This document shows, in pieces, positions 1-10,507 of a stretch of 64,000 bases of DNA (positions are counted from its first letter, which is position 1; each line of letters opens with the position of its first letter). The stretch is from Pelomonas caseinilytica (GTDB lineage Bacteria; Pseudomonadota; Gammaproteobacteria; Burkholderiales; Burkholderiaceae_C): NCBI RefSeq assembly GCF_021353235.1, contig NZ_JAJTWT010000002.1, positions 682,001-746,000 on the forward strand. Reading direction: 5' to 3'. The notes beneath the pieces are model-generated. The model worked only from the letters and a program-made list of their open reading frames with translations, was not told the DNA's origin and ran no database searches. The position numbers were made by a program, and so were the translations under genes.

Positions 1-1704
1 CGTGCCCAGCAGGGCGAGGGTCGCGCGCACCGGGTCGCGCCTGAGCTCCAGCGCCTCGCGCAGGCTGTAGCTCCAGGCCCGGGCCAGGCTGAAGCGGCGC
101 GGCCTGGGCGCAGCGCCCGGCGGCGTGGCCGGCACGGGAGGCTCGGCCTGCGCCGTCGGCTCGGGCGCCTGGGCCTCGCCCGTGGCCTCCTGCAGGTAGG
201 CGATGAAGGCCTGCTCCAGCGTCGCGGCGCCACGGCCGGCCTGGATGGCGGCCGGCGTGTCGCTGACCAGCACCTTGCCCGCGTGCATCAGCGAGATGCG
301 GTCGCAGCGCAGGGCTTCGTTCATGAAGTGGGTGGAGATGAAGATGGTGACGCCGTCGCGCCGCGCCAGCTCCACCATCAGCTGCCAGAACATGTCGCGG
401 GCCACCGGGTCCACGCCCGAGGTCGGCTCGTCGAGGATGAGCAGTTCGGGCCGGTGCACCATGGCCACGGCCAGCGACAGGCGCTGGCGCATGCCCAGCG
501 GCAGGGTCTCCGGCAGGCTGTCCTGCACGGCCTTCAGCCCGAAGCGGCTCAGCATCTCGTCGACGCGGCCGGGCAGCTCGCCGGCCGGCACGGCGAAGAG
601 GCGGGCGTGCAGCACCAGGTTCTGGCGCACGCTCAGCTCGCCGTAGAGCGAGAAGGCCTGGGTCATGTAGCCGACGCGGCGGCGCGTCTGCAGGTCGCGC
701 GGGTCGACCTCGCGGCCGAACAGCCAGGCCCGGCCCTCGCTGGCGCTCAACAGGCCCGTCAGCATCTTCATCGTCGTCGACTTGCCGCAGCCATTGGAGC
801 CGAGGAAGCCGAAGATCTCGCCGCGGCGGATGCGGAAGTCGACGTGGTCCACCGCCGTGAAGTCGCCGAAGCGCATGGTCAGACCGCGCGCCTCGATGGC
901 CGGCGGCTCGTCGGCGCCCTCGGCCAGCGGCGGCACGACGACCTCGCGGTGGCCGCGCCGCCGCTCCTCGGGCAGCAAGGCAATGAAGGCCTGCTCCAGC
1001 GAGGCATGCCCGCCGCGCAGCTCGGCGGGGCTGCCGGTGGCGAGCACGCGGCCGGCGTCCATGGCCACGAGGTGGTCGAAGGCCTCGGCCTCCTCCATGT
1101 AGGCCGTGGCGACGATGACGCTCATGCCCGGCCGCTGGGCGCGGATGCGCGCGATCAGCTGCCAGAACTGCGCCCGGGACAGCGGGTCCACGCCCGTGGT
1201 CGGCTCGTCGAGGATGAGGAGGTCGGGGTCGTGGATGAGGGCGCAGCACAGGCCGAGCTTCTGCTTCATGCCGCCGGAGAGCTTGCCGGCCGGCCGCGCC
1301 AGGAAGGGCAGCAGGCCCGTGCTTCGGCAGAGTTCGTCGATGCGGCGGCGCCGCTCGGCCGCGCCGTGGCCGAAGAGGCGGCCGAAGAACTGCAGGTTCT
1401 CCTCCACCGAAAGGGTCGGGTAGAGGTTGCGGCCCAGGCCCTGGGGCATGTAGGCGATGCGCGGGCAGACGCGCTCGCGGTGGGCGCGCGAGGCCATGTC
1501 GCCGCCCAGCACCTCCAGCCGCCCGTCCTGCAGCGAGCGCGCCCCGGCGACGAGCGACAGCAGGCTGGACTTGCCCACGCCGTCCGGCCCGATGAGGCCG
1601 AGCACGCGGCCGGCCGGCAGCTCGAGCGTGACGTCGGCCAGCGCCTGGGTCGTGCCGTAGCGCAGGGCCAGGCCCCGCAGCCGGGCCAGCGGGGCGCCTG
1701 TCAT
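1..1704 (-). CDS. rbbA: RbbA-type double-ATPase ABC exporter, partial (3' end outside window)
   Basis: ATP-driven component of a drug- or metabolite-type exporter of the inner membrane. Two ATP-binding domains are visible in tandem. The first has Walker A GPDGVGKS near residue 40, signature LSGGMKQKL and Walker B LLILDEP. The second has Walker [10 protein letters not shown], a degenerate signature LPLGMRQRL and another LLILDEP. Paired LSGGMKQKL/LPLGxRQRL signatures are typical of the RbbA/YhiH family, in which an ABC-2 permease follows in the same chain; the last visible residues begin that permease. The ATG lies at 1704 and overlaps the stop of the membrane-fusion gene by one base (TGATG). 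It is the last visible gene of the coupled phaC-lipoprotein-hlyD-rbbA unit. The permease continues beyond position 1, so its completeness cannot be judged. Substrate unknown. Confidence 0.88.
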   Translation of the reverse strand, partial: MTGAPLARLRGLALRYGTTQALADVTLELPAGRVLGLIGPDGVGKSSLLSLVAGARSLQDGRLEVLGGDMASRAHRERVCPRIAYMPQGLGRNLYPTLSVEENLQFFGRLFGHGAAERRRRIDELCRSTGLLPFLARPAGKLSGGMKQKLGLCCALIHDPDLLILDEPTTGVDPLSRAQFWQLIARIRAQRPGMSVIVATAYMEEAEAFDHLVAMDAGRVLATGSPAELRGGHASLEQAFIALLPEERRRGHREVVVPPLAEGADEPPAIEARGLTMRFGDFTAVDHVDFRIRRGEIFGFLGSNGCGKSTTMKMLTGLLSASEGRAWLFGREVDPRDLQTRRRVGYMTQAFSLYGELSVRQNLVLHARLFAVPAGELPGRVDEMLSRFGLKAVQDSLPETLPLGMRQRLSLAVAMVHRPELLILDEPTSGVDPVARDMFWQLMVELARRDGVTIFISTHFMNEALRCDRISLMHAGKVLVSDTPAAIQAGRGAATLEQAFIAYLQEATGEAQAPEPTAQAEPPVPATPPGAAPRPRRFSLARAWSYSLREALELRRDPVRATLALLGT

Positions 1705-2777
1705 CAGTCGACCACCTTGGCCAGCGTGGCGGGCCAGGGCTGGTTCGCGTCCAGCCGCACCCAGGCCACGCCGGGCAGCCCGGTCTTGACCTGCTCGGCA
1801 TGCCGGCGCAGCAGCTCGGGCGCGATCTGGGCGCGCACGCGGAACATCAGCTTCTGGCGCTCGCTGGCCGTCTCCACCGTCTTGGGCGTGAACTGGGCCG
1901 TGCTGGCCACGAAGGACACCTTGGCCGGGATGACGAGGCCGGGCGCGGCATCCAGCACCAGCCGCACCTCGCTGCCCAGGGCCAGCCGCCCGGCGACGGC
2001 CTCCGGCACGAAGAAGCTCATGTAGACGTCGCTGAGGTCGACGAGGTTGAGCACCTTGCCGCCGGCGCCCAGCACCTCGCCGGCTTCGGCGATGCGGTAT
2101 TGCACGCGGCCGGCACGGGGCGCCGTCAGCACGGCGTCGTCGAGGTCGGCCTTGACGCGGTCCACCGTCGCGGCGCCCGCCTTGACCGTGGCGCGCATGC
2201 CGGTGGCCTGGGTACGCGCGGCCTCGACGGCGGCGGTGGCCGCGGCCACCTGGGCCTGGGCGGCGGCGAGGGCCGCCTCGACGCTGCGCACGCGAGCGCG
2301 GTCGTCGTCGAGTTCCTGCTCGGAGGAAGCACCTTCCTGGGCCAGGGCCCGTGAGCGGGCCAGGCGGCGGCGGGCAGCATCGAGCTCGGCCTCGCGCTGG
2401 GCCACCACCGCCTGGGCCGCGCGCCGGTCGCTCTCGCGCACGGCGACCTGGGCCTGGGCGCTGTCCACGGTGGACTCGGCCTGCTTCAGCCGCGCCTGGG
2501 CTTCGGCGTACTGGGCCTCCAGGCTTTGCACCTGCAGGCGCGCCAGCGGCTGGCCGGCGGTGACGAAGTCGCCCTCGCCCGCCATGACGGCCTGCAGCCG
2601 ACCGGGCAGTTTGGTGGCCACGTCGATCTCGGTGGCCTCGATGCGGCCATTGCCCTGCACGAAGGCGGCGCCCGGCCCTTGCGGGCGCAGCCGTGTCCAG
2701 CCCCACCCGGCCAGGGCCAGCACGGCCAGGGCGGTGGCGACGGGCCACAAGGCTTTCTTGAGGGCGGGGGCGGTCAT
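1704..2777 (-). CDS. HlyD-family membrane-fusion (periplasmic adaptor) protein
   Basis: Periplasmic adaptor of about 357 residues that links the RbbA-type transporter to the outer-membrane channel. An uncleaved N-terminal membrane anchor covers about residues 10-28. It is followed by a lipoyl/barrel half-motif, a long alanine-rich coiled-coil hairpin (about residues 75-210) with many Q, A and R residues, and the returning barrel sequence [19 protein letters not shown]. Length and layout fit the YhiI/HlyD family. The ATG overlaps the stop of the upstream lipoprotein gene by ATGA, so the genes are translationally coupled. The partner genes on both sides support a complete tripartite exporter. 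Substrate not predictable from the sequence. Confidence 0.9.
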   Translation of the reverse strand: MTAPALKKALWPVATALAVLALAGWGWTRLRPQGPGAAFVQGNGRIEATEIDVATKLPGRLQAVMAGEGDFVTAGQPLARLQVQSLEAQYAEAQARLKQAESTVDSAQAQVAVRESDRRAAQAVVAQREAELDAARRRLARSRALAQEGASSEQELDDDRARVRSVEAALAAAQAQVAAATAAVEAARTQATGMRATVKAGAATVDRVKADLDDAVLTAPRAGRVQYRIAEAGEVLGAGGKVLNLVDLSDVYMSFFVPEAVAGRLALGSEVRLVLDAAPGLVIPAKVSFVASTAQFTPKTVETASERQKLMFRVRAQIAPELLRRHAEQVKTGLPGVAWVRLDANQPWPATLAKVVD

Positions 2778-4183
2778 GGCAGGGTTCCCTTGGGTTCGGA
2801 GCCGGGGTGGACGAGGTCGCCGCCGCCGAGGGCGGCGTAGAGGCTGGCCTGGCTCGCCAGCAGGGCGCGGCGGGCCTGCACCTGCTGCTGCTCGGCGGCG
2901 AGCAGGTCGCGCTGGGCGTCCAGCACCTCGAGGAAGGCGGCGGCGCCGGTGTCGTAGCGGCGCAGGGCCAGGTGGGCGCGCTCGGCCTGGGCGGCCAGGG
3001 TGCGGCCGGCGATGTCGAGCTGTTCGGCCAGGCGCTCGCGGGCCGAGAGGGCATCGTTCACATCACGCAGCGCCTGCTGCACGGCCCGTTCGTAGGCCAG
3101 CAGGGCCTGCTGGCGGCGCGCCTGCTGCACGGCCAGGTTCTGCTCGCGGCGGCCCCCGTCGAGCAGGGGCAGGGCCACGTCGGGCGTCACGCTCCAGGCC
3201 GTGCTGCCGGCCTTGAGCAGGCCCGACAGCTCGGCACTGGCGCTGCCGAACGCAGCGGTCAGGCTGATGCGCGGCAGGTAGGCGGCGCGGGCCGCCTGCA
3301 CGCTGGCCTCAGCCGCGCGCAGCTGGTGCTCGGCGGCGAGGAGGTCGGGCCGCTGGCTCAGCAGCTCGGCCGGCAGGCCGGCACGCAGCGGCGGCAGGTC
3401 GGCCAGGCGCGGTTCGCCGGGTGCGGGGGCTCCGCCGGTCAGCAGCGTCAGCGCCTGCCATTGCGCGTCGCGCTGCTGCTGCAGCTGCGACACCAGCGCG
3501 GCGGCCTGGGTCTGCAGCAGCTGCACCTGGGTCAGGGCCAGGCGCGAGGTCGCGCCCACCTCCACGCGGCGGGTGAAGATGCGCAGCGTCTCCTCGCGGC
3601 TGTCCAGGGCACGGCGGCCCAGGCGCAGGCGCTCGTCGAGCTCGGCCAGCTGCAGCCAGGTCTGAGCGACCTGGTGGACGAGCGACAGCGTCAGCGCCTG
3701 GGCCGCCGCGTCGCTGGCCAGCCAGGCCTGGCGGGCGGCCTCGTCGAGCCGGGCCAGGCGGCCCCACAGGTCGAGCTCCCAACTCGCCAGGCCCAGGCCG
3801 AGCTGGAAATGGTCGCCCAGCAGCGGCCGGCGCGTGAGGTTGAGGTCGGCCGGCACGCGCGCGCGCTGGCCCTGGGCGTCGAGGGCCAGCTGGGGCGAAC
3901 GCTGGCTGGCCTGCAGGCCGGCCAGGGCACGCGCCTCGTCCAGCCGCGCCAGGGCCAGGGCGCGGTCGCGGTTGTGGGCCAGGGCCTGCTCGATCTGAGC
4001 CTGCAGGACGGGGTCGGCGAAGTAGTCTCGCCAGGCCGGCGGCGGCAGCGGCGCCGGCTCGGGCTCCAGCGCGAAGCGGGCCGGCAGGCCGGGCTCGGCG
4101 GCGGGTTGGGGAGGCAGCGGCGCGCAGCCGGCGAGCAGGGCCAGGCCTGCCGCGAGCGCCGCCTTCGGGAGATGACTCGCCAC
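2774..4183 (-). CDS. NodT/TolC-type outer-membrane efflux lipoprotein
   Basis: Outer-membrane channel component of the exporter, 469 residues. The N-terminus is a lipoprotein signal with lipobox LLAGC (Cys about residue 20), so the mature protein is probably acylated. Two repeated OEP domains follow, rich in A, L, Q and R, as usual in the NodT family. The start is a GTG at 4183, two bases after the TGA of phaC; a GGAG inside the phaC end (about 8 bases upstream) can serve as ribosome-binding site. No ATG near this position would preserve the signal peptide. It overlaps hlyD by four bases. Coupling to a PHA synthase gene is unexpected and is treated as a finding. Confidence 0.88.
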   Translation of the reverse strand: MASHLPKAALAAGLALLAGCAPLPPQPAAEPGLPARFALEPEPAPLPPPAWRDYFADPVLQAQIEQALAHNRDRALALARLDEARALAGLQASQRSPQLALDAQGQRARVPADLNLTRRPLLGDHFQLGLGLASWELDLWGRLARLDEAARQAWLASDAAAQALTLSLVHQVAQTWLQLAELDERLRLGRRALDSREETLRIFTRRVEVGATSRLALTQVQLLQTQAAALVSQLQQQRDAQWQALTLLTGGAPAPGEPRLADLPPLRAGLPAELLSQRPDLLAAEHQLRAAEASVQAARAAYLPRISLTAAFGSASAELSGLLKAGSTAWSVTPDVALPLLDGGRREQNLAVQQARRQQALLAYERAVQQALRDVNDALSARERLAEQLDIAGRTLAAQAERAHLALRRYDTGAAAFLEVLDAQRDLLAAEQQQVQARRALLASQASLYAALGGGDLVHPGSEPKGTLP

Positions 4184-4184
4184 T

Positions 4185-5909
4185 TCAACGCTCCAGCACG
4201 TAAGTGCCCGGAGCGTCGCCGAGGACGGGCGCGGCCTTGGCTCCGAGGCGCGGCGGCTTCACGCGCGGGCCGCCGCGCTCGGCCAGCCAGGCCGCCCAGG
4301 CCGGCCACCAGGAGCCCTCGGCGACGGGGGCCTGCTCGAACCAGTCCTTCGGTGCGACATAGGGCCGGCCCGGCGCGGCCGTCGCCATGCGGTAGTGCCG
4401 GTGGCCCTGCCCCGGCGGGCTGACGATGCCGGCGTTGTGGCCGCCGCTGGTCAGCACGAAGCGGATCTCGGCCGGACAGAGGTGGTGCAGCTTGTAGACC
4501 GAACGCCAGGGGGCGACGTGGTCGGTCTCGGTGCCGACGACGAACATCGGCAGCTGCAGGTCGCTCAGCGCGATGGCGTGGCCGCCGACCAGGTAGCGGC
4601 CCTCGGCGAGGTCGTTGCGCAGGAAGAGCTCGCGCAGGTAGTCGCCATGCATGTGGGCCGGCATGCGCGTGGCGTCGGCGTTCCAGGCCATCAGCGCGTT
4701 CAGCGCCGGGCGTTCGCCCAGCAGGTATTGCTGCACCATGCGCGACCACAGCAGGTCGTAGGAGCGCAGCATCTGGAAGGCGCCGGCCATCTGGTCGGCA
4801 CGCAGGTAGCCGCGCTGGCGCATCTGCGCCTCCAGCAGGCTGAGCTGGCTCTCGTCGATGAACAGGCCCAGCTCGCCGGGCTCGCTGAAATCGGTCTGGG
4901 CCGCGAACAGCGTCAACGAGGCCAGGCGATCGTCGCCGTCCCGCGCCATGGCTGCGGCGGCGATGGCCGCCAGCGTGCCGCCCAGGCAGTAGCCCACGGC
5001 GTGCACCTTGCGGCGCGGCACGATGGCGTTGACGGCCTGCAGCGCCTCGGCCACGCCGAGCTGCAGGTAGTCCTCCATGCCGAGGTCGCGCTGCTCGGCG
5101 CCGGGGTTCTTCCAGGAGATGACGAAGACCGTGTGGCCCTGCTGCACCAGGTACTCGACGAGCGAGCTGCCGGGCGCCAGGTCGAGGATGTAGTACTTCA
5201 TGATCCAGGCCGGCACGATGAGCAGGGGCTCGGCCTGGACGGCGGCGGTCTGCGGCGCGTACTGGATCAGCTCCATCAGCGCATTGCGCCAGACCACCTT
5301 GCCCGGCGTCACGGCCAGGTTGCGGCCGACGGCGAAGCCTTCGGTACCGGCCGGCGGCGCGCCCGTCAGAAGGCGCTGCAGGTCGTCGGCCCAGGCCTGG
5401 GCGCCGCGGGCGAAATTCAGCCCGCCCTCGGCCCAGGTGCGGCGCAGCACCTCGGGGTTGGTCCAGGGCAGGTTGGCCGGCGAGCCCATGTCCAGCAACT
5501 GGCGGGCCCAGAAGGCGACGAGGTCGCCATGGTGCCTGTCCACGCCCCAGACCTCGCGCGTCGCCTCGCGCCACCAGGCCTCCTGCATCAGGAAGCCCTG
5601 CGCCAGCGCGCTGAAGGGCCAGTGCTGCCACTCGGGGGCGGCGAAGCGCCGGTCGGGCGCGGGCGTGCCCTCGCCGTCCCTGGCGCCGAGCAGGCCGTCG
5701 CGGGCCTGGGCGGCCAGGGTCATCGCCTGCTCGTGGGCCAGGGCCGCGAGTTCCATGCGCCGGCCGGGCGAAAGGCTCAGGTGCAGGGCCCAGTCGGCCA
5801 GGGCCAGGGCCGGCGAGACGACGGACAGCGAGCGCGTCCAGCGCGCCAGCGCGGCGTGGAACTGCGCGTCCAGGCGCTGGCTCGGGCTCTCGGTCTCGGG
5901 GCTGTGCAT
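4185..5909 (-). CDS. phaC: Poly(3-hydroxyalkanoate) synthase, class I type
   Basis: Polymerises (R)-3-hydroxyacyl-CoA into PHA storage granules in the cytoplasm. The 574-residue protein has the PhaC N-terminal region and an alpha/beta-hydrolase core. The lipase-like box GYCLGG supplies the catalytic Cys (about residue 308), with the Asp in VGTETDHVAPW and the His in SGGHNAGI completing the triad. Length fits class I enzymes. The frame is open 25 codons further upstream, but the ATG at 5909 is chosen because a GGGAGG sits directly in front of it. No phaA, phaB or phaR is adjacent, so this may be a second PHA synthase. The spacer to tetR carries an FNR-type box and a TetR-type palindrome, suggesting oxygen and local repressor control. 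Confidence 0.92.
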   Translation of the reverse strand: MHSPETESPSQRLDAQFHAALARWTRSLSVVSPALALADWALHLSLSPGRRMELAALAHEQAMTLAAQARDGLLGARDGEGTPAPDRRFAAPEWQHWPFSALAQGFLMQEAWWREATREVWGVDRHHGDLVAFWARQLLDMGSPANLPWTNPEVLRRTWAEGGLNFARGAQAWADDLQRLLTGAPPAGTEGFAVGRNLAVTPGKVVWRNALMELIQYAPQTAAVQAEPLLIVPAWIMKYYILDLAPGSSLVEYLVQQGHTVFVISWKNPGAEQRDLGMEDYLQLGVAEALQAVNAIVPRRKVHAVGYCLGGTLAAIAAAAMARDGDDRLASLTLFAAQTDFSEPGELGLFIDESQLSLLEAQMRQRGYLRADQMAGAFQMLRSYDLLWSRMVQQYLLGERPALNALMAWNADATRMPAHMHGDYLRELFLRNDLAEGRYLVGGHAIALSDLQLPMFVVGTETDHVAPWRSVYKLHHLCPAEIRFVLTSGGHNAGIVSPPGQGHRHYRMATAAPGRPYVAPKDWFEQAPVAEGSWWPAWAAWLAERGGPRVKPPRLGAKAAPVLGDAPGTYVLER

Positions 5910-5958
5910 CGGTCCTCCCTGCGGTCGTCGGACCGGCCAAACGGCACGGTCAGCGGCC

Positions 5959-6001
5959 AATGTAGGCAGACGGCCCCGGCGCAAACTTGACTCACGTCAA
6001 G
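5959..6001 (-). promoter_or_regulatory. Candidate FNR-class-II promoter of phaC
   Basis: On the minus strand CTTGAC-GTGA-GTCAAG (5986-6001) is a perfect 6+6 inverted repeat matching the FNR/FixK-family half-site TTGAY-N4-RTCAA. Downstream, TACATT (5959-5964) resembles a -10 box. With a start about 7 bases later, the box would be centred near -41, the position used by class II CRP/FNR activators. No convincing -35 hexamer is present, as expected for an activator-dependent promoter. The transcription start is inferred. Confidence 0.45.
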
Positions 6002-6005
6002 CTAA

Positions 6006-6019
6006 CGACCGGCGGGTCG
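6006..6019. promoter_or_regulatory. Candidate TetR operator, CGACC-N4-GGTCG
   Basis: Perfect 5+5 inverted repeat with a four-base spacer between the phaC and tetR start codons, 35 bases before tetR and next to the FNR-type box. Its size and position fit a TetR-family operator for autoregulation and control of the phaC-exporter unit. The binding protein is inferred. Confidence 0.4.
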
Positions 6020-6053
6020 GTATCTACTGGCCGTCATCAAGGAGACATGGTCG

Positions 6054-6681
6054 ATGGACACACCGTCCGCCGCGCCGGCCCGGCGCGAGGGCATGCGCCT
6101 GCGCCTGCCGCCGGCCGTGCGCAACCGGCAGATCCTGGACGCCGCCCTGGCCGTGTTCTCCGAACATGGCTATGCCGCCGCGCGCATGGACGACATCGCC
6201 CTGCGCAGCGGCCTGTCCAAGGGCGGGCTGTATGCCCATTTCGCCAGCAAGGAACAGGTCTTCGAGGCCCTGTTGTCGCGCCTGCTCGCGCCGCCCAGCC
6301 TGGCGCGGCCGGCCGGGCCGCTGAGCCTGGAGCAGTGGGTGGACTGGCTGCTGGACGAGATCTACGCCCGCTTCAGCGAGCCGGGCCTGCGCGCCGGGCT
6401 GCGTCTGCTGGTGGCCGAGGGCGAGCGCGTGCCGGCGCTGGTCGCGCAATGGCATCTCCAGGTCGTGCAGCCCTACGAGGAGGCGGTCGCCGCTCAGTTG
6501 GCCGTGCAGCAGCCCGCCGATGGAGGCGCAGAGCCGCCGCTGCTGGTGCGCGAGCCCTGGCTGGCCCTGTCGCCGGCCGTGCACGGCCTCATCATGCAGA
6601 CGGTGCTGCCCCCCGCCATGGCCCCCGGCCGCGAGCGGCTGCGCCGCGGCCACCGCGAGCTGCTGCTGCGCTTGCTGCAGC

Positions 6682-6707
<26 letters not shown>
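6054..6707 (+). CDS. TetR/AcrR-family transcriptional regulator
   Basis: Ligand-responsive repressor of 217 residues. The N-terminal helix-turn-helix is clear: RNRQILDAALAVF, then SEHGYAAARMDDIAL and GLSKGGLYAHF (about residues 22-62). The C-terminal ligand domain is not diagnostic. An AAGGAG lies about 10 bases before the ATG. It diverges from phaC, with a candidate palindromic operator in between, so it probably represses itself and/or the phaC-exporter unit. Its 3' end overlaps the converging hoxJ gene by 26 bases. The ligand could be an exporter substrate or a fatty-acid derivative; neither is shown by the sequence. Confidence 0.88.
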
Positions 6708-8028
<1,321 letters not shown>

Positions 8029-8034
8029 GGTGGC

Positions 8035-9495
8035 TCAGTGCACGGTGCAGACCATGCAGGGGTCGAAGGAGCGCACGATGTGCTGCACGGCCACCGGCGT
8101 GTCCTCGCCTTCGCGCACGGGCGCGCCCACGAGGGCCTGCTCCAGCGCGCCCGGCGTGCCGCCCGCGTCGCGGGGCGAGAAGTTCCAGCTCGTGGGCGCG
8201 ACGATCTGGTAGTTGGCAATGCGCCCCCCGCGCACCGACACCCAATGTCCGAGGCTGCCGCGGGCCGCCTCGTTCAGCCCCATGCCCTCGCCATCGGCCG
8301 GCAGCCGCGCGGCCTCGCAATAGGGCTGCTGCGGCTGCAGGGCCTGCAGCCAGGCCTCGATGAGAGGCACGACGCGCGCCAGCTCCAGCACCCGGGCCAG
8401 CACCCGCGTGAACACCGTGCCGCCATGGCGGGCCACGGCGTCGTGCACGAGCGGATGGCCAGCCGCCAGCTGGCGGGCGATGGCACCGGTCTCGACGACC
8501 TGGCCGGACAGGCGCGGCGCCTTGTTCCAGGTGTAGGCCCCGGGCTTGTCGGCCTCGGGCTGGGTCAGGCCCTCGCTCGGGTGGCGCGGGCCGCCGGCAT
8601 CGGACAGCCAGGCATGCGTCGCGTCCTCGCGGATGGCGGCCGTGTCCAGCGGCTGCAGCTGGCGCAGCGCGGCGTCCCACACGCCGGCGGCGAAGGCATG
8701 GCCGCCTTCGGGCCGCGGATAGGCGCCGTAGCTGAGGTAGCGGCCCGGGCCGGGGCCGAGGGCCGCGAGCGCCGGGTCGAGCATGGCGGACAGGAAGAGG
8801 CGGAAGTCGCCGCGCGCGGGCTGCGCGGCATGCCAGGCCCACAGCGCCTCCTCGCTCGCCAGGGCGTCGAAGGCTTCGAGCGGCGTGCCCCCGAACAGCT
8901 CGCGCTCCAGGAAGCCGCGGAACTCCCGCACCCGCGCCAGCAGCCGCGTGCGCTCGGCCGGCTCCACGGCGCGCGTCGAGCCGCCCGGCTCCAGCCCCTG
9001 GGTGTGCGGCCACTTGCCGGCCAGCGTGCCGAGCAGCTCGAACCAGCGCTGCCGCGCGGCGATGGCCTGGCGCACCTGTTCCCCGCGGTCGGCCGTGAAG
9101 CGCGCCACCGCCTCGCCATGCCAGGCGCGGCCGGCGTAGGCGGCGCGGGCGAAGTCGGGCATGAAGAAGAGGTAGAAGTGGGTCAGGTGGTCGGCCAGGT
9201 TCTCGATGGCGAGGATGGCGTTGGTGACGTGGCGGCCGTTGGCCGGCATGGCCACGCCGGCCAGGTCGGCCAGCGCCTGGGCCGCCGCCACCGACTGCGA
9301 CACCGAACAGATGCCGCAGATGCGCGGCACGTAGACCAGGGCATCGTGGGGCGCCTTGCCGCACAGGATCTGCTCGAAGCCGCGGTACATGGGCGAGTTC
9401 ACGTGGGCGGCCCGCACGCGGCCGTCGGCCACGTCCAGCGTGACCTCCAGGTCACCTTCGACACGGTTGAAGGGGCCGACGATGAGGCGCGTCAT
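8035..9495 (-). CDS. hoxC: Regulatory (H2-sensing) [NiFe] hydrogenase large subunit
   Basis: Large subunit of the cytoplasmic sensor hydrogenase that detects H2 for HoxJ/HoxA. The 486-residue protein has the N-terminal ligand motif RICGICS and ends at DPCMVCTVH. Ending at that His is diagnostic of the HupV/HoxC group: there is no C-terminal peptide for a maturation protease to remove. It is shorter than the catalytic large subunit HupL (618 residues). The ATG overlaps the hoxB stop by ATGA. The nickel site is presumably assembled by the HypA-F proteins encoded upstream in the same run. Confidence 0.93.
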   Translation of the reverse strand: MTRLIVGPFNRVEGDLEVTLDVADGRVRAAHVNSPMYRGFEQILCGKAPHDALVYVPRICGICSVSQSVAAAQALADLAGVAMPANGRHVTNAILAIENLADHLTHFYLFFMPDFARAAYAGRAWHGEAVARFTADRGEQVRQAIAARQRWFELLGTLAGKWPHTQGLEPGGSTRAVEPAERTRLLARVREFRGFLERELFGGTPLEAFDALASEEALWAWHAAQPARGDFRLFLSAMLDPALAALGPGPGRYLSYGAYPRPEGGHAFAAGVWDAALRQLQPLDTAAIREDATHAWLSDAGGPRHPSEGLTQPEADKPGAYTWNKAPRLSGQVVETGAIARQLAAGHPLVHDAVARHGGTVFTRVLARVLELARVVPLIEAWLQALQPQQPYCEAARLPADGEGMGLNEAARGSLGHWVSVRGGRIANYQIVAPTSWNFSPRDAGGTPGALEQALVGAPVREGEDTPVAVQHIVRSFDPCMVCTVH

Positions 9496-10502
9496 TTGAG
9501 TCGGGTGCGCTTGATGGCCGGCGTGACGACACGATGGTCGGCCGTGGCATTCACCTTGACCCGCTTGGGCGTGGCCGACTTGGACAGCGACGCCAGCGCG
9601 ACGAACCAGGCCTTGGGCATGTCGGTGGGCAGGCCGATGGGGATGCCGGCGATCTTGGGCGTCTCGTGGAAGGGATGGCCCGGCTCCTGGAAGCCCGGCT
9701 CTGTGCAGGCGATGCAGGCATAGCCGCCGCGCGTGCACGAGCCCTCGCCGTTCCACAGCCGCGTGTTGCAGTCGGCATGCACCTGGGTGCCCTTGCAGCC
9801 CATGTGCTCCATCATGCAGCCCAGGTCCGAGGGCTTCTCGGCGCTGGCCTTGAACTCGTAGAACTCGTTGCGCGTGCAGCCGTGGTGCACCAGCTGGTCG
9901 GCGTACAAGCGCGGGCGGCCGAGGGCGTCGAGATCGTCGGCCTGCAGCTCGCCGGCGGCCAGGGCCATCAGGGTGTCGAGCACCCAGCCCGGGTGCGTGG
10001 GGCAGCCGGCCACGTTGACGACCGGCAGGCCGCGCCCGGAGCGGAAGGCCGCGCCCAACAGGCCGCCGATGCGCTCGTCCTCGTACTGCAGGCCGCAGGC
10101 GTCGGTGGGGTTGGCGCCGCCGGCGGTGATGCCGCCCCAGGCCGCGCAGCTGCCGATGGCGGCGACGACGCCGGCCCGGGCGGCCAGGCGCTGCACCCAA
10201 TCGATCATCGGCAGGCCGGTGCCGGCCAGCAGGTGGAAGCGCCCCGTGCCATTGGGCCCGCGCAGCAGCGCGCCTTCCACGCACAGCGCGTCCAGGCGGA
10301 CCCGGCCCTGCAGCACGTCGTCCAGCAGCGCGAGCACGTCGCCACCGGTCTCCAGCGACAGCGACGGGTGCCAGAGCAGCCGGATGCCGGCATCGCGCAG
10401 CTGCCCGTGGAAATCGGTCGTGTCGGCGCACAGCAGTGACATGCTGCAGCCCCCGCAGCCGCCGGACTGCAGCCAGAGCACGTTGAAGGCCTGCTCGTCC
10501 AT
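9492..10502 (-). CDS. hoxB: Regulatory (H2-sensing) [NiFe] hydrogenase small subunit
   Basis: Fe-S small subunit of the sensor hydrogenase, 336 residues. The proximal-cluster motif GGCGGCS lies near the N-terminus, with GSCAAWGG, AGCPTHPGW and the C-terminal Cys-rich clusters typical of HupU/HoxB. There is no Tat signal and no membrane anchor, so it stays in the cytoplasm, unlike HupS. The frame opens with a TTG at 10511, but the ATG at 10502 is preferred: GGAGG lies 10 bases upstream of it and only one base from the TTG. It starts five bases after the hoxA stop and overlaps hoxC. Confidence 0.92.
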   Translation of the reverse strand: MDEQAFNVLWLQSGGCGGCSMSLLCADTTDFHGQLRDAGIRLLWHPSLSLETGGDVLALLDDVLQGRVRLDALCVEGALLRGPNGTGRFHLLAGTGLPMIDWVQRLAARAGVVAAIGSCAAWGGITAGGANPTDACGLQYEDERIGGLLGAAFRSGRGLPVVNVAGCPTHPGWVLDTLMALAAGELQADDLDALGRPRLYADQLVHHGCTRNEFYEFKASAEKPSDLGCMMEHMGCKGTQVHADCNTRLWNGEGSCTRGGYACIACTEPGFQEPGHPFHETPKIAGIPIGLPTDMPKAWFVALASLSKSATPKRVKVNATADHRVVTPAIKRTRLK

Positions 10503-10507
10503 TCCGA

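Noticed and set aside
283-2025. A 580-codon open frame on the plus strand
   Set aside because: It is antisense to rbbA and hlyD, has Arg/Gly/His/Gln-rich low-complexity translation and no domain. Typical shadow in high-GC DNA; similar ones at 35806-38745 (upstream part) and 37263-40355 were also dropped.
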